From Enterobacter sp. CC120223-11 (GTDB taxonomy: Bacteria > Pseudomonadota > Gammaproteobacteria > Enterobacterales > Enterobacteriaceae), in contig NZ_OBEF01000005.1 in NCBI RefSeq assembly GCF_900215375.1, positions 1-64,000 on the forward strand: 64,000 nt of DNA, read 5' to 3'. Below the pieces are notes generated by a model. The model saw only the letters and a list, made by a program, of their open reading frames with translations. It made no database searches and was not told the DNA's origin. This document shows, piece after piece, positions 38,327 to 47,867 of the stretch. The position numbers and the translations under genes are program-made. Every line of letters starts with the position of its first letter. Positions within the stretch are counted from its first letter, which is position 1.

Positions 38327-40009
38327 CTACTGACCCTGTTTCGGAACGTGGCACCAGTTGTTGTTCTCGTTGATCCCACCATTTGGTGAGGTGTAGCCAA
38401 GGCAGCCCATAATGGTGTCGTAAAGCTCTACGTGGCGACGCGGAATCTTCATATCCGCTTCTTTCTTCAGCTGCTCAAACGCCTGCTGATGAGCCGGGTT
38501 TTCAAGATACTTATCGGACATCCACATCAGCATCGGCACACGGAACTGCTCAGGCGGCGCGAGCTTGCGTGGAGTGCCGTGCAGGTGCTCATGTTCATTT
38601 ATCGATTCACCGTGGTCGGCGGCGTAGAAAACAATGGCTTTCTTATCGCGCAGCTGGTCAAACACGCGGCTGATAAACGTGTCGACATACAGCACAGAGT
38701 TATCGTAGGTGTTGATAAGCTCCTCCTTGCTGCACTCTTTGTTGATCCCAGTACACTCAGGCCGCCATTTGGCGAAATCCCGGGTGTAGCGCTGATAGTA
38801 GCTCCAGTGCGAGCCCTTGGTATGCAGAATAATGAGATGCTTTCCTTGCGGGTGATTTTGCAGCGACTGGGAGACTTCACTCAGCAACAGCTTGTCGTCC
38901 ACGTCTTTGCCACGGTTGCGCGGTTCGGCGCTAATCTGCTCGCGGTAGGCGATGTTATCGGCCATGGTATTGCTGTAGAACCAAATTTCACTCTGCATGG
39001 CGAACAGGTCTGAGCTGAAGCCCAGCTGCTTGAGAACCGCAAAGACGTTCTGCTCCTTCAGGGTTCGCTGAGGGTTATCTTCGGCCCCACCCTCGCGCAC
39101 AAACATACAGCGCAGCGACAGTTTGGTTGCGGTATCACACGATGACCCACGATAAGCAATCAGGTTTTTCTCCTGTGCCAGCTTCGGCGTGGTGTCGCGG
39201 TCATAACCCAGAATCCCCATGTGATCCCAGCGGGTCGTTTCGCCGATGATGAACACCACATAGGTATCATCCAGCTCATGACCCGGCGCCACATAGGTGA
39301 ACTTTTTAGCCGGGTTGATCAGGGATTTGTTATCGGTTGATTCATCAACCTGTGCCCAGGCATACAGCCCCAGCGCAGAGAGCCAGTTCGAGGGCAGATA
39401 AGAGTTCGCCACCACGCCACCGTAGCTTGGCATGTCCATTCCGATAACTTTCTCATAGTGCCTTTGCGCTCGCTCCATAACCCGAATCGGTGCCCAGACC
39501 AGCAGGCCCGCCATCAGCACCACGGCGAGATTGCGCACGCGCTGGCCGCGGGTACGAAGCTGGCGCAGTAGCGTATAGCGGCAGCGGTTGCTCCAGATGA
39601 AGAACAGCGGCGGCAGGCTCGCCAGCACGGTCCACATCATCAGGCCACGGCCCACCACTTCTTTGGATAAATCGATATCCGTGGTCATGACCGAGGCCAC
39701 AATGCCGTAGCCAATCACCACGTTCATAAAGGTCATGTAATAACTGGCCGCGGCGGAAATCACCACCACCAGCGAGGCTAGCACTTGCCAGGCACGGCGG
39801 CCAAACAGCGAAAGCAGGCGCAGCAGGAAGAAAGTCGCGAGGACCGAACCAAAGATTTCTATAACGGCGAAAATTCCGTTTCTGACCGTCAAATCTTCGA
39901 AATAGCCCATCAGGCGTCTGACGAGTACGGCGCCGTTCAGGAACAGGCCGATATAGATCGCAAGGAACAGACACAGCCGTTGTTGCGTTAACGATTTAAT
40001 ATAATTCAT
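38327..40009 (-). CDS. eptB: EptB, Kdo-phosphoethanolamine transferase of LPS
   Basis: EptB adds phosphoethanolamine to the outer Kdo of lipopolysaccharide, at the periplasmic face of the inner membrane. From the ATG at 40009 (MNYIKSLTQQRLCLFLAIYI) it has 560 residues (E. coli 563); the frame is open further upstream, but that part is not family-like. Several TM helices occupy about residues 10-160, followed by the sulfatase-like domain: IIGETTRWDHMGILGYDRDT, SCDTATKLSLRC (nucleophile threonine region), TKGSHWSYYQRY and YAADHGESINEHEH. In E. coli it is Ca2+-induced and repressed by the sRNA MgrR. Confidence 0.96.
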   Translation of the reverse strand: MNYIKSLTQQRLCLFLAIYIGLFLNGAVLVRRLMGYFEDLTVRNGIFAVIEIFGSVLATFFLLRLLSLFGRRAWQVLASLVVVISAAASYYMTFMNVVIGYGIVASVMTTDIDLSKEVVGRGLMMWTVLASLPPLFFIWSNRCRYTLLRQLRTRGQRVRNLAVVLMAGLLVWAPIRVMERAQRHYEKVIGMDMPSYGGVVANSYLPSNWLSALGLYAWAQVDESTDNKSLINPAKKFTYVAPGHELDDTYVVFIIGETTRWDHMGILGYDRDTTPKLAQEKNLIAYRGSSCDTATKLSLRCMFVREGGAEDNPQRTLKEQNVFAVLKQLGFSSDLFAMQSEIWFYSNTMADNIAYREQISAEPRNRGKDVDDKLLLSEVSQSLQNHPQGKHLIILHTKGSHWSYYQRYTRDFAKWRPECTGINKECSKEELINTYDNSVLYVDTFISRVFDQLRDKKAIVFYAADHGESINEHEHLHGTPRKLAPPEQFRVPMLMWMSDKYLENPAHQQAFEQLKKEADMKIPRRHVELYDTIMGCLGYTSPNGGINENNNWCHVPKQGQ

Positions 40010-40212
40010 GCAAGCAAACCCTGGGAAAAGGGGCACAAAAAACCGACTTATCCATCGGAATGACGGTAAGTAGATTAAGGAATCGCATAAGGAACAGTTA
40101 TAAGAAACGTCTATAAGCGCGACAAGTAGACCATGAGAGGCGGGAAAAGTGTCAGCAGGAAATGCGATCGGGAGCAATTTTTACAAAAATAATGCCCCCG
40201 GTTGAAGATTTA

Positions 40213-40241
40213 TTCCGCTGATGGATTACCTATCAGCGGAA
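40213..40241. other. Perfect 10-bp inverted repeat downstream of yhjX
   Basis: TTCCGCTGAT (40213-40222) and ATCAGCGGAA (40232-40241) enclose 9 nt and begin 11 bp past the yhjX stop. It is probably the end of the yhjX transcript, though the T-run is poor. It also lies about 200 bp upstream of eptB, so a regulatory role is possible. Confidence 0.55.
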
Positions 40242-40251
40242 CATCGCCGTA

Positions 40252-41454
40252 TCAGGCGTGTGCCTGGGCCAGCACTTCGCGATTCGGCTGGCGAATGGTG
40301 CTGGAAAGCGCCAGGGAGAGGATAAGCAGCGCGAAGATCACGCAGAAAGTCACGTAGAACCCGCCAAACAGCGACGCAATAATCGATCCACAGATACTGC
40401 CGATGCCGAAGCCGAGATAAATCACGCCGTAGTTTTTCGCCAGGTTGTTCAGGCCGAAGAACTCACTCACCAGCGACGGGAATACGGTAATGGTGCCACC
40501 GAAGTTAAAGGCCACGCAGGCAATTGCGGCGAAGAAGCTTACCGCATTCAGTGGGGCAAACAGCAGCGCCGCCATACCCACCAGCGAAATCACCTGACCA
40601 ATGGTAATCACGCGGATACGGGCAATTTTATCGGACAGAATACCGAGCACCAGGCGTCCGCTCAGGTTAGCGATGGAAATCACCGTCACCGCATTCGCCG
40701 CGGTCATCACGTCCAGGTGCACCATGCCCTGCGCAATATCTTTCGCCACACCAATCACGTACAGGCCGCTCATGCAGGCGGTCAGGAACATCACCGCCAG
40801 CATCCAGTACTGCGGCTTACGCATCGACTGCGCCAGGGTGAAATCATTTTCCACCACGCCGTTGAGCGTTTTCACTTCCTGCTTCGGCGCGTCTTTCATC
40901 AGCGTAGAACCGAAGACGATCATCACCAGCACAATCGCGCCCCAGATCATAAATGTCTTCTCAAGGCCCACGCTCGCCAGCAATTGGCTGTCAATAAACT
41001 TAAAGCCGAGGCTGCCAAGGCCATACGCGCCGATGGAGAATGCTGAAATCAGCCCTTTGCGCTCCGGGAACCACTTCACGCAGTTGGAGAGGGTCAGAAG
41101 ATAGCCCGCGCCGTCCGCCAGGCCAACCAGCACCCCCGCGCTCAGCCACAGCATCATCAGGTTATTCGCATGCGCCGTCAGGAAAAAGCCCACGCCGAGC
41201 AGAATACCGGAGACCATGGTGACGCGCTTCACGCCAAAGCGTTCCTGCAACTTACCGGCCACCGAGGAAGAAATCGCCAGGCCGAGGCTCAGCAAACCAA
41301 AGGAAAACGCCACCTGGCTCACGGGCTCATCGAGCTTGGCTGAAAGCGCGCCGTTAAACAGGCTCCAGGTGTAAACCGAACCCAGTGCGAACTGGGTAAT
41401 GATGGTCCCGAACAGCGTCAGCCAGCGGGTAGAAGGACGGATTGCAGCGTTCAT
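40252..41454 (-). CDS. yhjX: YhjX, pyruvate-responsive MFS transporter
   Basis: This 400-residue, 12-TM protein (E. coli 402) belongs to the oxalate/formate antiporter branch of the major facilitator superfamily. YhjX is the main target of the pyruvate-sensing YpdA/YpdB system in E. coli and is proposed to move pyruvate or a related acid. Visible: N-terminal TM with FALGSVYTWSLFN, loop GKLQERFGVKR between TM2 and TM3, and a charged central loop (DAPKQEVKTLNGVVEND). It stands alone. A YpdB-type binding site lies about 95 bp upstream. Confidence 0.95.
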   Translation of the reverse strand: MNAAIRPSTRWLTLFGTIITQFALGSVYTWSLFNGALSAKLDEPVSQVAFSFGLLSLGLAISSSVAGKLQERFGVKRVTMVSGILLGVGFFLTAHANNLMMLWLSAGVLVGLADGAGYLLTLSNCVKWFPERKGLISAFSIGAYGLGSLGFKFIDSQLLASVGLEKTFMIWGAIVLVMIVFGSTLMKDAPKQEVKTLNGVVENDFTLAQSMRKPQYWMLAVMFLTACMSGLYVIGVAKDIAQGMVHLDVMTAANAVTVISIANLSGRLVLGILSDKIARIRVITIGQVISLVGMAALLFAPLNAVSFFAAIACVAFNFGGTITVFPSLVSEFFGLNNLAKNYGVIYLGFGIGSICGSIIASLFGGFYVTFCVIFALLILSLALSSTIRQPNREVLAQAHA

Positions 41455-41548
41455 CGCAGAGTTGCCTTATCAAGATTAACTGCTGCTTAAAATAGCGAAG
41501 TGCATTTCACTGCAGGTTAAAAAAGGCATGAACTGCCGTCAGTGCGGA

Positions 41549-41579
41549 ATGAAATGCACTAAAAGCAGAATGAATGGCA
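41549..41579 (-). promoter_or_regulatory. YpdB-type binding site upstream of yhjX
   Basis: On the minus strand the sequence is TGCCATTCAT, 11 nt, TGCATTTCAT. The E. coli YpdB site in the yhjX promoter is, as I recall, GGCATTTCAT-N11-GGCATTTCAC. The unit size, orientation and the 11-nt spacer all agree. A further TGCATTTCACT lies on the plus strand near 41506. Confidence 0.8.
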
Positions 41580-41686
41580 TTGCCGAAAAAGGAAAAGCAG
41601 AAACGTGAGCAGTCACTATCGCGCCAGAATGCGCCACCATTGTGATCAAACAGAAATAGCGATGTACTGAAAACGATCGTTAAATG

Positions 41687-42397
41687 TTAAAAACGCGCAC
41701 TCACGCCCATCACATAGAGGTAGTTCGCTCCTTCGGCCATATTGTCCGCCTGGGATAACGAAGCATAGGCTGCAACGTGCTGATTCAACAGCATATCCGC
41801 CCCAACGGTGACATCGACCCAGTTACCGTCCTGGGTGGTGGACGGCGTCCGGTTCAGGCCCGACTGGGACTTCCACTGATTCTCGCCAAACTGCTGGTTG
41901 TAGCTAATCTGCGCCCAGGGATGGACGCCCCAAAGCGGCTGAGAATCAAAACGCCAGCCGAGCGTGCTGATGCTGGCATGCCACATCGGATCGGTCAGCG
42001 CCGTGGTGCTGGTCCCACTGTCGCCAAATTCGTTCCAGATTGAGGTTGCAGAGCCATCATAATGCCAGCTCGCCACCGGCCCGGTGGAAAACAGTGCACT
42101 CAGCGGCATATTCCATCCCACGCTTAAGGTGCGTGTCGTATCCAGCGGTGTATCATCGGGCTGATTCATGGCGATGCCAGGCTGCATTTGCGCCGCACTG
42201 ATGCGCTCGGCAAGAATATCGTTATAACGCGGTTGGTGATCGCTATCCCAGGTATAGCGTTCCGCCGTATTACTTTGGGCATCAGAAACGATATATTCCT
42301 GTTGCCAGGCAATGGCGGGTGCCGCCAGAGACATCCACACAAAAACAGAAGCCGGGTAGACACAACCCCGAAAGCCATTGCATTTCTTAATAATCAT
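41687..42397 (-). CDS. yhjY: YhjY, outer-membrane autotransporter-domain-like protein
   Basis: This 236-residue protein resembles E. coli YhjY. A signal peptide (to about residue 30, ending AIA) is followed by the conserved SDAQSNTAERYTWDSDHQPR and then a beta-rich barrel of alternating strands (WHASISTLGWRFDSQPL, HPWAQISYNQQFGENQW, DVTVGADMLLNQHVAAYASL) ending in phenylalanine (YVMGVSARF), as outer-membrane proteins do. There is no passenger domain. The function is unknown. It is divergent from tag. Confidence 0.88.
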   Translation of the reverse strand: MIIKKCNGFRGCVYPASVFVWMSLAAPAIAWQQEYIVSDAQSNTAERYTWDSDHQPRYNDILAERISAAQMQPGIAMNQPDDTPLDTTRTLSVGWNMPLSALFSTGPVASWHYDGSATSIWNEFGDSGTSTTALTDPMWHASISTLGWRFDSQPLWGVHPWAQISYNQQFGENQWKSQSGLNRTPSTTQDGNWVDVTVGADMLLNQHVAAYASLSQADNMAEGANYLYVMGVSARF

Positions 42398-42540
42398 TTT
42401 TGCGACTCCGACAGAGCCGAACCCGGCATTGTTGTTATGATTTTTTACGCGACTGCGTATTACTAAATATTGTCATTTTATTTCTGTCGTCAAGGCAGGT
42501 TGCACATTTCTTCATCGACATCAAAAAGTGGGAGAATCAG

Positions 42541-43122
42541 ATGGAACGTTGCGGTTGGGTGAGTACAGATCCGCTTTACAGGGATTACCACGATAACGAA
42601 TGGGGCGTTGTTCAGCGGGATAGCCAGAAGCTGTTTGAAATGATCTGCCTCGAAGGCCAGCAGGCGGGGCTTTCGTGGATAACGGTGCTGAAAAAACGGG
42701 AAAATTATCGCGAAGCCTTCCACCACTTCGACCCGATCAAAGTGGCGGCGATGACCGAAGACGATGTTGAGCAACAGGTGCAAAACGCCGGGATCATTCG
42801 CCATCGCGGGAAAATTCAGGCCATTATTGGCAACGCGCGTGCCTTTTTAGCGATGCAGGCCAACGGCGAGGACTTTACCGATTTCGTCTGGTCGTTTGTC
42901 GATAATCAGCCACAAATCCGTCACGCCGCCAGCCTGTCGGAGATCCCCACCAGCACGCCCGCCTCAGATGCCTTGTCAAAAGCGCTGAAAAAACGCGGCT
43001 TCAAGTTCGTGGGCACCACTATCTGTTACTCCTTTATGCAGGCCTGCGGGCTGGTCAATGACCACGTCACCAGCTGCTTCTGCTACTCCGGAGGCGAGGA
43101 TGATCCGCAAATGGCAAAGTAA
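42541..43122 (+). CDS. tag: Tag, 3-methyladenine-DNA glycosylase I
   Basis: Tag removes 3-methyladenine from alkylated DNA to start base-excision repair. From the ATG at 42541 (MERCGWVSTDPLYRDYHDNEWG) it has 193 residues (E. coli 187). The zinc ligands are visible: Cys4 and His17 at the N-terminus, and the His and Cys of VNDHVTSCFCYSGG at the C-terminus. EGQQAGLSWITVL and GIIRHRGKIQAII are family signatures. The upstream part of the open frame is not coding. The end overlaps yiaC by 23 bp. Confidence 0.97.
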   Translation: MERCGWVSTDPLYRDYHDNEWGVVQRDSQKLFEMICLEGQQAGLSWITVLKKRENYREAFHHFDPIKVAAMTEDDVEQQVQNAGIIRHRGKIQAIIGNARAFLAMQANGEDFTDFVWSFVDNQPQIRHAASLSEIPTSTPASDALSKALKKRGFKFVGTTICYSFMQACGLVNDHVTSCFCYSGGEDDPQMAK

Positions 43123-43540
43123 CGACCGCAGCCCTTTGCTGAAGCTGTGGCTTGAAAGCACCATTTACGCACATCCCTTTATCGACGAAGGCTACTGGCA
43201 CGAAAGCGAAGCGCTGGTGCGCGACGTCTATTTCCCCTCGGCGCACACCTGGGTATGGGAAGAAGAAAGTGAAGTGAAAGGCTTTATCAGCGTGATGGAT
43301 CAGCGCTTTATCGGGGCGCTGTTTGTCGCCCCGCAGAGTATCGGGCACGGCATTGGCCGGGCGCTGCTCACGTTTATCTGCGATCGCTACCCGGACTTAA
43401 GCCTTGAGGTGTATCAGAAGAACAGCCGGGCGGTGAATTTCTACCATGCGCAGGGTTTTCGTATTGAAGACAGCGCATGGCAGGATGACACACAACAGCC
43501 GACCTGGCTTATGCGCTGGCAGGCGGATCGAATGCTGTAA
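43100..43540 (+). CDS. yiaC: YiaC, GNAT acetyltransferase
   Basis: This 146-residue GNAT-fold protein equals E. coli YiaC in length; YiaC can acetylate protein lysines there. The acetyl-CoA loop is at [13 protein letters not shown] (about residues 80-92), and the C-terminal strand is [19 protein letters not shown]. The ATG at 43100 (GAGGCGAGGATG) overlaps the tag coding end. Its own 3' end overlaps the convergent bisC end by 32 bp. Confidence 0.93.
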   Translation: MIRKWQSNDRSPLLKLWLESTIYAHPFIDEGYWHESEALVRDVYFPSAHTWVWEEESEVKGFISVMDQRFIGALFVAPQSIGHGIGRALLTFICDRYPDLSLEVYQKNSRAVNFYHAQGFRIEDSAWQDDTQQPTWLMRWQADRML

Positions 43541-45842
43541 GCGGCAGCACCGGCCCGCTGTATTTCTCAAGCCACACCAGCGCCGTGTTTCCCGCGCAGC
43601 CGTTCCCCAGCTTCGAGCTGGGAATGTCTTTGGTCAGCACGTTCACCGCGCCGTTTTTGCACAGCCCACCCGCACTGCGGTCCAGATCCGGCCATGCACC
43701 TTCGTGCAGGCAAATCACCCCCGGACGAATGCCTTCGGTGACAACGGCTCCGGCCAGCACCTGTCCGCGCCCGTTCCAGACTCGAACCAAATCGCCGTCG
43801 TTTATTCCCCGCGCGTGCGCGTCTTCAGGATGCAGCGTCAAAGGCTCACGGTTTGCCACGGCATATTTCTCACGCAGGGAAGTGTGATTGAGTTGGCTGT
43901 GAAGACGGTGCGCCGGGTGCGCCGACAGCAGCTGGAGCTGCCCGGACTGGGCATTGCCGTGCCACTCGTCAGGCTCAAGCCACGTCGGGTGTCCCGGACA
44001 GTCGGCATAGCCAAACCCGGCGATGCGCTGCGAGAAGATCTCAATTTTGCCGCTGTCGGTTTTCAGCGGATTGGCCAACGGATCTTCCCGGAATGCCGCA
44101 AACCGAATGAACTGCGCGTTCTGCTCGCTCTCTGGCATTTCAATCAGCTGATTGGCCTCCCAGAATTCATGGAACGGCGGCAGAGTGACCTGCTGGCTAG
44201 CCCCGCGCTGCCCGGCAATGTCGTAGAAGGTTTCCAGCCATTCGAGATCGCTTTTCCCCTCGGTAAAACGCTCGTAGCCGCCCTCTTCCCAGCGCTCGCA
44301 GAGATCGGCGAAGACCGCCAAGTCATCCCTCGCCTCGTCGCGCGGGGGCACCACCCGCTTCATCGGCACCAGATGCTGGTTGCTGTAGTCGCCGGTCATG
44401 GTCAAATCATTGCGCTCGAACGAGGTCGTCGCCGGTAAGACAATATCCGCATGGCGCGCGGCTGCGGTCCAGAAGCATTCGGAAATAACCACCAGCTCCG
44501 GTTTTTGCCAGGCGCGGATCAGGCGGTTGGTGTCCTGATGATGGGTAAAGTTGGCCCCGCCGCACCACCAGACGAAGCGGATATCAGGGAAGTGCCTGTC
44601 CATGCCATTGTGCTGATACGGCGCGCCAGGGCTTTCCAGCGCTTCAACAATGCGCGCCACCGGAATTTTATCGACGGCATCCGTCCCGCCCTTCACGCTG
44701 CCCTGCATTGAGGCCAGCACCGCTGCACGGCGCGTTGGGTTGCCGCCGTTGGCGAAATGATATGAAAGGCCGAAGCCGCCGCCCGGTGTACCGATTTGCC
44801 CGAGCATCGCCGCCAGCGTCACCAGCATCCAGTGCTTCTGCTCGCCGAACTGCTGGCGCTGCATACCCCAGCCGGACATCAGCATGGTGGTGTTTTCATG
44901 GAACAGTTTCGCCAACTCGCGGATTTTGGCCGCCTCAACGCCGCAAATTTCCGCCGCCCACTCGGCGGTTTTGGCCACGCCGTCGCGCTCGCCCGTCAGA
45001 TATTCGGCAAACTCTTCATAGCCTGTCGTACAGCGTGCCAGGAACTCTGTATCCTGCCAGCCGTTTTCTGCCAGGGTATGCGCAATGCCCAGCATCAGCG
45101 CCACATCGGTGCCCATGTGCGGGGCAATCCACTCCATTGCATCACCAAAGAAATCAACGGTTTCCGATCGCATTGGATCGATGCAGATCAGCCGTTTACC
45201 GCTGCGGCGTAGCTTGTCGAAAAAGGTAATGCCCTGCTCGTCGGAGGCGTTCCAGGCGATTTTCAGCGTGTTGAGCGGGTTGGCGCTCCACAGCACCACA
45301 ACGTCGGTATGTTCCAGAATCATCGGCCAGCTTGTCTGCTGCTGATAGACCTCATTGCCGCCGACCACGTAAGGCATAATCGCCTGCGCAGCGCCGGTAG
45401 AGTAATCACCCAGATGCCCGGTATAGCCGCCCGCAAGGCTCATATAGCGTTGCAGCAGCGTCGCAGCTTTGTGTAACACGCCGTTTGAACGCCAGCCGTA
45501 GGAACCTGCAAAAATCGACGACGGGCCGTAGCTCTTCCGAATACGCTGATGCTGCGTATGAATCAGGTTCAGCGCATCATCCCAGCTCACCCGCACAAAC
45601 TCATCTTCCCCACGTACGCCCTGCGGAGAGCCTGGCGAAGCCAAAAAGCCTTTGCGCACCATCGGGTAACGCACGCGCGTTTTGCTGTGCACCTGGTCGC
45701 GCACCGCGCTTTGCAGCGAGTTCTCAAACGTTCCGGAAAGCGCGCCACGCGAGCCCAGCACAGTATCGCCATCGGTTTCGACCAGCATCGGTCCCCAGTG
45801 GGCGGCGGTCAGAACGGTTTTTGTTGCAGATGAGTTGGCCAA
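43509..45842 (-). CDS. bisC: BisC, biotin sulfoxide reductase (molybdoenzyme)
   Basis: BisC reduces biotin sulfoxide to biotin and methionine-S-sulfoxide in the cytoplasm using a bis-molybdopterin-guanine-dinucleotide cofactor. It has 777 residues. The serine that binds molybdenum in the DMSO reductase family lies in [15 protein letters not shown], and cofactor-contact blocks include [27 protein letters not shown] and [13 protein letters not shown]. No Tat signal is present, as expected. The start is a TTG at 45842, 7 bp after AGGAG; the product [19 protein letters not shown] matches E. coli. Confidence 0.96.
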   Translation of the reverse strand: MANSSATKTVLTAAHWGPMLVETDGDTVLGSRGALSGTFENSLQSAVRDQVHSKTRVRYPMVRKGFLASPGSPQGVRGEDEFVRVSWDDALNLIHTQHQRIRKSYGPSSIFAGSYGWRSNGVLHKAATLLQRYMSLAGGYTGHLGDYSTGAAQAIMPYVVGGNEVYQQQTSWPMILEHTDVVVLWSANPLNTLKIAWNASDEQGITFFDKLRRSGKRLICIDPMRSETVDFFGDAMEWIAPHMGTDVALMLGIAHTLAENGWQDTEFLARCTTGYEEFAEYLTGERDGVAKTAEWAAEICGVEAAKIRELAKLFHENTTMLMSGWGMQRQQFGEQKHWMLVTLAAMLGQIGTPGGGFGLSYHFANGGNPTRRAAVLASMQGSVKGGTDAVDKIPVARIVEALESPGAPYQHNGMDRHFPDIRFVWWCGGANFTHHQDTNRLIRAWQKPELVVISECFWTAAARHADIVLPATTSFERNDLTMTGDYSNQHLVPMKRVVPPRDEARDDLAVFADLCERWEEGGYERFTEGKSDLEWLETFYDIAGQRGASQQVTLPPFHEFWEANQLIEMPESEQNAQFIRFAAFREDPLANPLKTDSGKIEIFSQRIAGFGYADCPGHPTWLEPDEWHGNAQSGQLQLLSAHPAHRLHSQLNHTSLREKYAVANREPLTLHPEDAHARGINDGDLVRVWNGRGQVLAGAVVTEGIRPGVICLHEGAWPDLDRSAGGLCKNGAVNVLTKDIPSSKLGNGCAGNTALVWLEKYSGPVLPLTAFDPPASA

Positions 45843-46009
45843 AACAGGCTCCTGTTTACAGATGCAGGTGTTGCGACGCCGATTTTTTCGTCAGCGTTCA
45901 ATTTATTTACATATTTAAGAATTGCCTTTGGAATTTTCCACGCAATCACGCGTCATAATCAACCGCCACGTCCGTCGTGGCAAAGAATAAAAAGGATTAA
46001 GGAAATAAG

Positions 46010-46672
46010 ATGAAAAAACGCGTAATCGTGATTGCTGCTATGGTCAGCGGCGCACTGGCCCTTTCCGGCTGTACCACCAACCCTTACACCGGCGAGCGTG
46101 AAGCGGGTAAATCCGGCATCGGCGCAGGCATTGGCGCGCTGGCGGGCGCGGGTATCGGCATGCTGTCGTCATCGAAAAAAGATCGCGGCAAAGGCGCGCT
46201 GATTGGTGCCGCAGCGGGTGCGGCCGTCGGCGGCGGCGTAGGCTATTACATGGACGTGCAGGAAGCGAAGCTGCGCGAAAAAATGCAGGGCACCGGCGTC
46301 AGCGTCACCCGTAACGGCGACAACATCGTGCTGAACATGCCGAACAACGTCACCTTCGACAGCAGCAGCGCCAACCTGAAACCGGCGGGTGCCAACACCC
46401 TGACCGGCGTGGCGATGGTGCTTAAAGAGTACGAAAAAACCGCCGTCAACGTGGTGGGCTACACCGACAGCACCGGCGGCCAGGAGCTGAACATGCGCTT
46501 GTCTCAGCAGCGCGCGGAGTCCGTTGCCAGCTCGCTGATTACCCAGGGCGTGGCATCTAACCGCATTCGCACCAGCGGTATGGGCCCGGCGAACCCAATC
46601 GCCAGCAACAGCACGGCGGAAGGCAAAGCGCAGAACCGTCGCGTGGAAATTACCCTCAGTCCACTGCAGTAA
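46010..46672 (+). CDS. yiaD: YiaD, OmpA-family lipoprotein
   Basis: This 220-residue outer-membrane lipoprotein (E. coli 219) has a lipobox LALSGC with Cys at about residue 21. A glycine-zipper stretch follows (GIGAGIGALAGAGIGM; GALIGAAAGAAVGGGVGYY), then an OmpA C-terminal peptidoglycan-binding domain (about residues 100-220: NVTFDSSSANLKPAG, VVGYTDSTGG, LSQQRAESVASSLI, QNRRVEITL). In E. coli it suppresses a bamD mutation. Divergent from bisC. Confidence 0.95.
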   Translation: MKKRVIVIAAMVSGALALSGCTTNPYTGEREAGKSGIGAGIGALAGAGIGMLSSSKKDRGKGALIGAAAGAAVGGGVGYYMDVQEAKLREKMQGTGVSVTRNGDNIVLNMPNNVTFDSSSANLKPAGANTLTGVAMVLKEYEKTAVNVVGYTDSTGGQELNMRLSQQRAESVASSLITQGVASNRIRTSGMGPANPIASNSTAEGKAQNRRVEITLSPLQ

Positions 46673-46681
46673 GTCTTTATC

Positions 46682-46712
46682 ACCCGGCGGCCTTCGGTGG
46701 CCGGGTACTTTT
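46682..46712 (+). terminator. Terminator of yiaD
   Basis: ACCCGGCGGCC-TTCG-GTGGCCGGGT followed by ACTTTTCC lies 10 bp after the yiaD stop: a stable UUCG-type tetraloop hairpin with a short T-run. Confidence 0.85.
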
Positions 46713-46796
46713 CCTCACCCCTAAAATATGGACTGGCATTTCATTCCTGTGTTGGCTTACTCTGATTGCTAGCTTGCTAATCAACGGAGAGAAGTC

Positions 46797-47768
46797 ATGA
46801 AGCCGCCCGTTATTCTCTATAAAGCCTTACCCCAGGATTTACAGCAGCGCCTCGAGTCCCACTTCACGGTCACCGTTTTGCCCGATATCAGCCCCGGTAC
46901 GGTTCAGAAGCATACCGACACTTTTAAGCAAGCTGTTGGCCTGCTTGGCTCCAGCGAAACCGTTGATGCGGCACTGCTGGAGAGCATGCCCGCGCTGCGA
47001 GCGGCGTCCACCATTTCCGTAGGCTATGACACTTATGACGTCAGCGCGCTGAACGCCCGCAAAGTGCTGCTGATGCACACGCCCACCGCGCTGACCGAAA
47101 CCGTCGCCGACACGCTGATGGCCCTGATTCTGAGCAGCGCCCGGCGGGTGGTTGAAGTGGCAGAGCGCGTGAAAGCGGGCGAATGGACGAAGGGCATCGG
47201 CCCGGACTGGTTCGGCACTGACGTTCACCATAAAACCATCGGCATCGTCGGCATGGGGCGCATTGGCCTGGCCCTGGCGCAGCGCGCGCATTTTGGCTTC
47301 GGCATGCCGGTGCTCTACAATGCGCGCCGTCAGCACAAAGAGGCGGAAGAGCGCTTCAACGCGCGCCACTGTGACCTCGACACGCTATTACAGGAAGCGG
47401 ATTTTGTTTGCTCGATTCTGCCGCTGACCGAGGAAACCCGTCACCTGTTCGGCGCAGAGGAGTTCCGCAAAATGAAACAATCGGCGATTTTCATCAACGC
47501 AGGCCGTGGCCCGGTGGTGGACGAGCAGGCGCTGATTAACGCGCTGAAAAACGGTGACATTCATGCCGCAGGACTGGACGTTTTCGAGCAGGAGCCGCTG
47601 CCGGTGTCCTCTGAGCTGCTGAAGCTGCCAAACGTGGTGGCCCTGCCGCACATCGGTTCCGCGACCCATGAAACGCGCTATGCGATGGCAGAAACGGCGG
47701 TGGATAACCTGATAAATGCCCTGAACGGGGAAGTGGAAAAGAACTGCGTCAATCCGCAGGTTCTTTAA
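46797..47768 (+). CDS. ghrB: GhrB, glyoxylate/hydroxypyruvate reductase B (2-ketoaldonate reductase)
   Basis: GhrB reduces glyoxylate, hydroxypyruvate and 2-ketogluconate with NADPH in the cytoplasm. The 323-residue protein (E. coli 324) belongs to the D-isomer 2-hydroxyacid dehydrogenases. The NAD(P) loop is [13 protein letters not shown] (about residues 149-161), with RRQHK after the second strand favouring NADPH. The catalytic Arg ([11 protein letters not shown]), Glu (DVFEQEPLP) and His ([11 protein letters not shown]) are present. A ribosome site GGAGAGA precedes the ATG at 46797. Confidence 0.95.
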   Translation: MKPPVILYKALPQDLQQRLESHFTVTVLPDISPGTVQKHTDTFKQAVGLLGSSETVDAALLESMPALRAASTISVGYDTYDVSALNARKVLLMHTPTALTETVADTLMALILSSARRVVEVAERVKAGEWTKGIGPDWFGTDVHHKTIGIVGMGRIGLALAQRAHFGFGMPVLYNARRQHKEAEERFNARHCDLDTLLQEADFVCSILPLTEETRHLFGAEEFRKMKQSAIFINAGRGPVVDEQALINALKNGDIHAAGLDVFEQEPLPVSSELLKLPNVVALPHIGSATHETRYAMAETAVDNLINALNGEVEKNCVNPQVL

Positions 47769-47776
47769 GAGGGAAT

Positions 47777-47856
47777 TGCCCGGCGGCACTGCGTTTGCCG
47801 GGCCTACGCGTAGGCCGGATAAGTTTGTAGGCCCGGTAAGCACAGCGCCACCGGGC
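47777..47856. repeat. REP/BIME element between ghrB and yiaF
   Basis: Contains GCCCGGCGGCACTGCGTTTGCCGGGCCTACG, TAGGCCGGATAAG and GTAGGCCCGGTAAGCACAGCGCCACCGGGC, the typical enterobacterial REP palindromes in alternating orientation. It lies between two convergent genes. The last unit is nearly the same as one at 63.09-63.12 kb. Confidence 0.9.
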
Positions 47857-47867
47857 TCTAACGCCAA

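Noticed and set aside
43446-44438. A 330-codon plus-strand frame running from yiaC into bisC
   Set aside because: Out of frame with yiaC and antisense to bisC; composition is Arg/Pro/Gln-rich as in other shadows.
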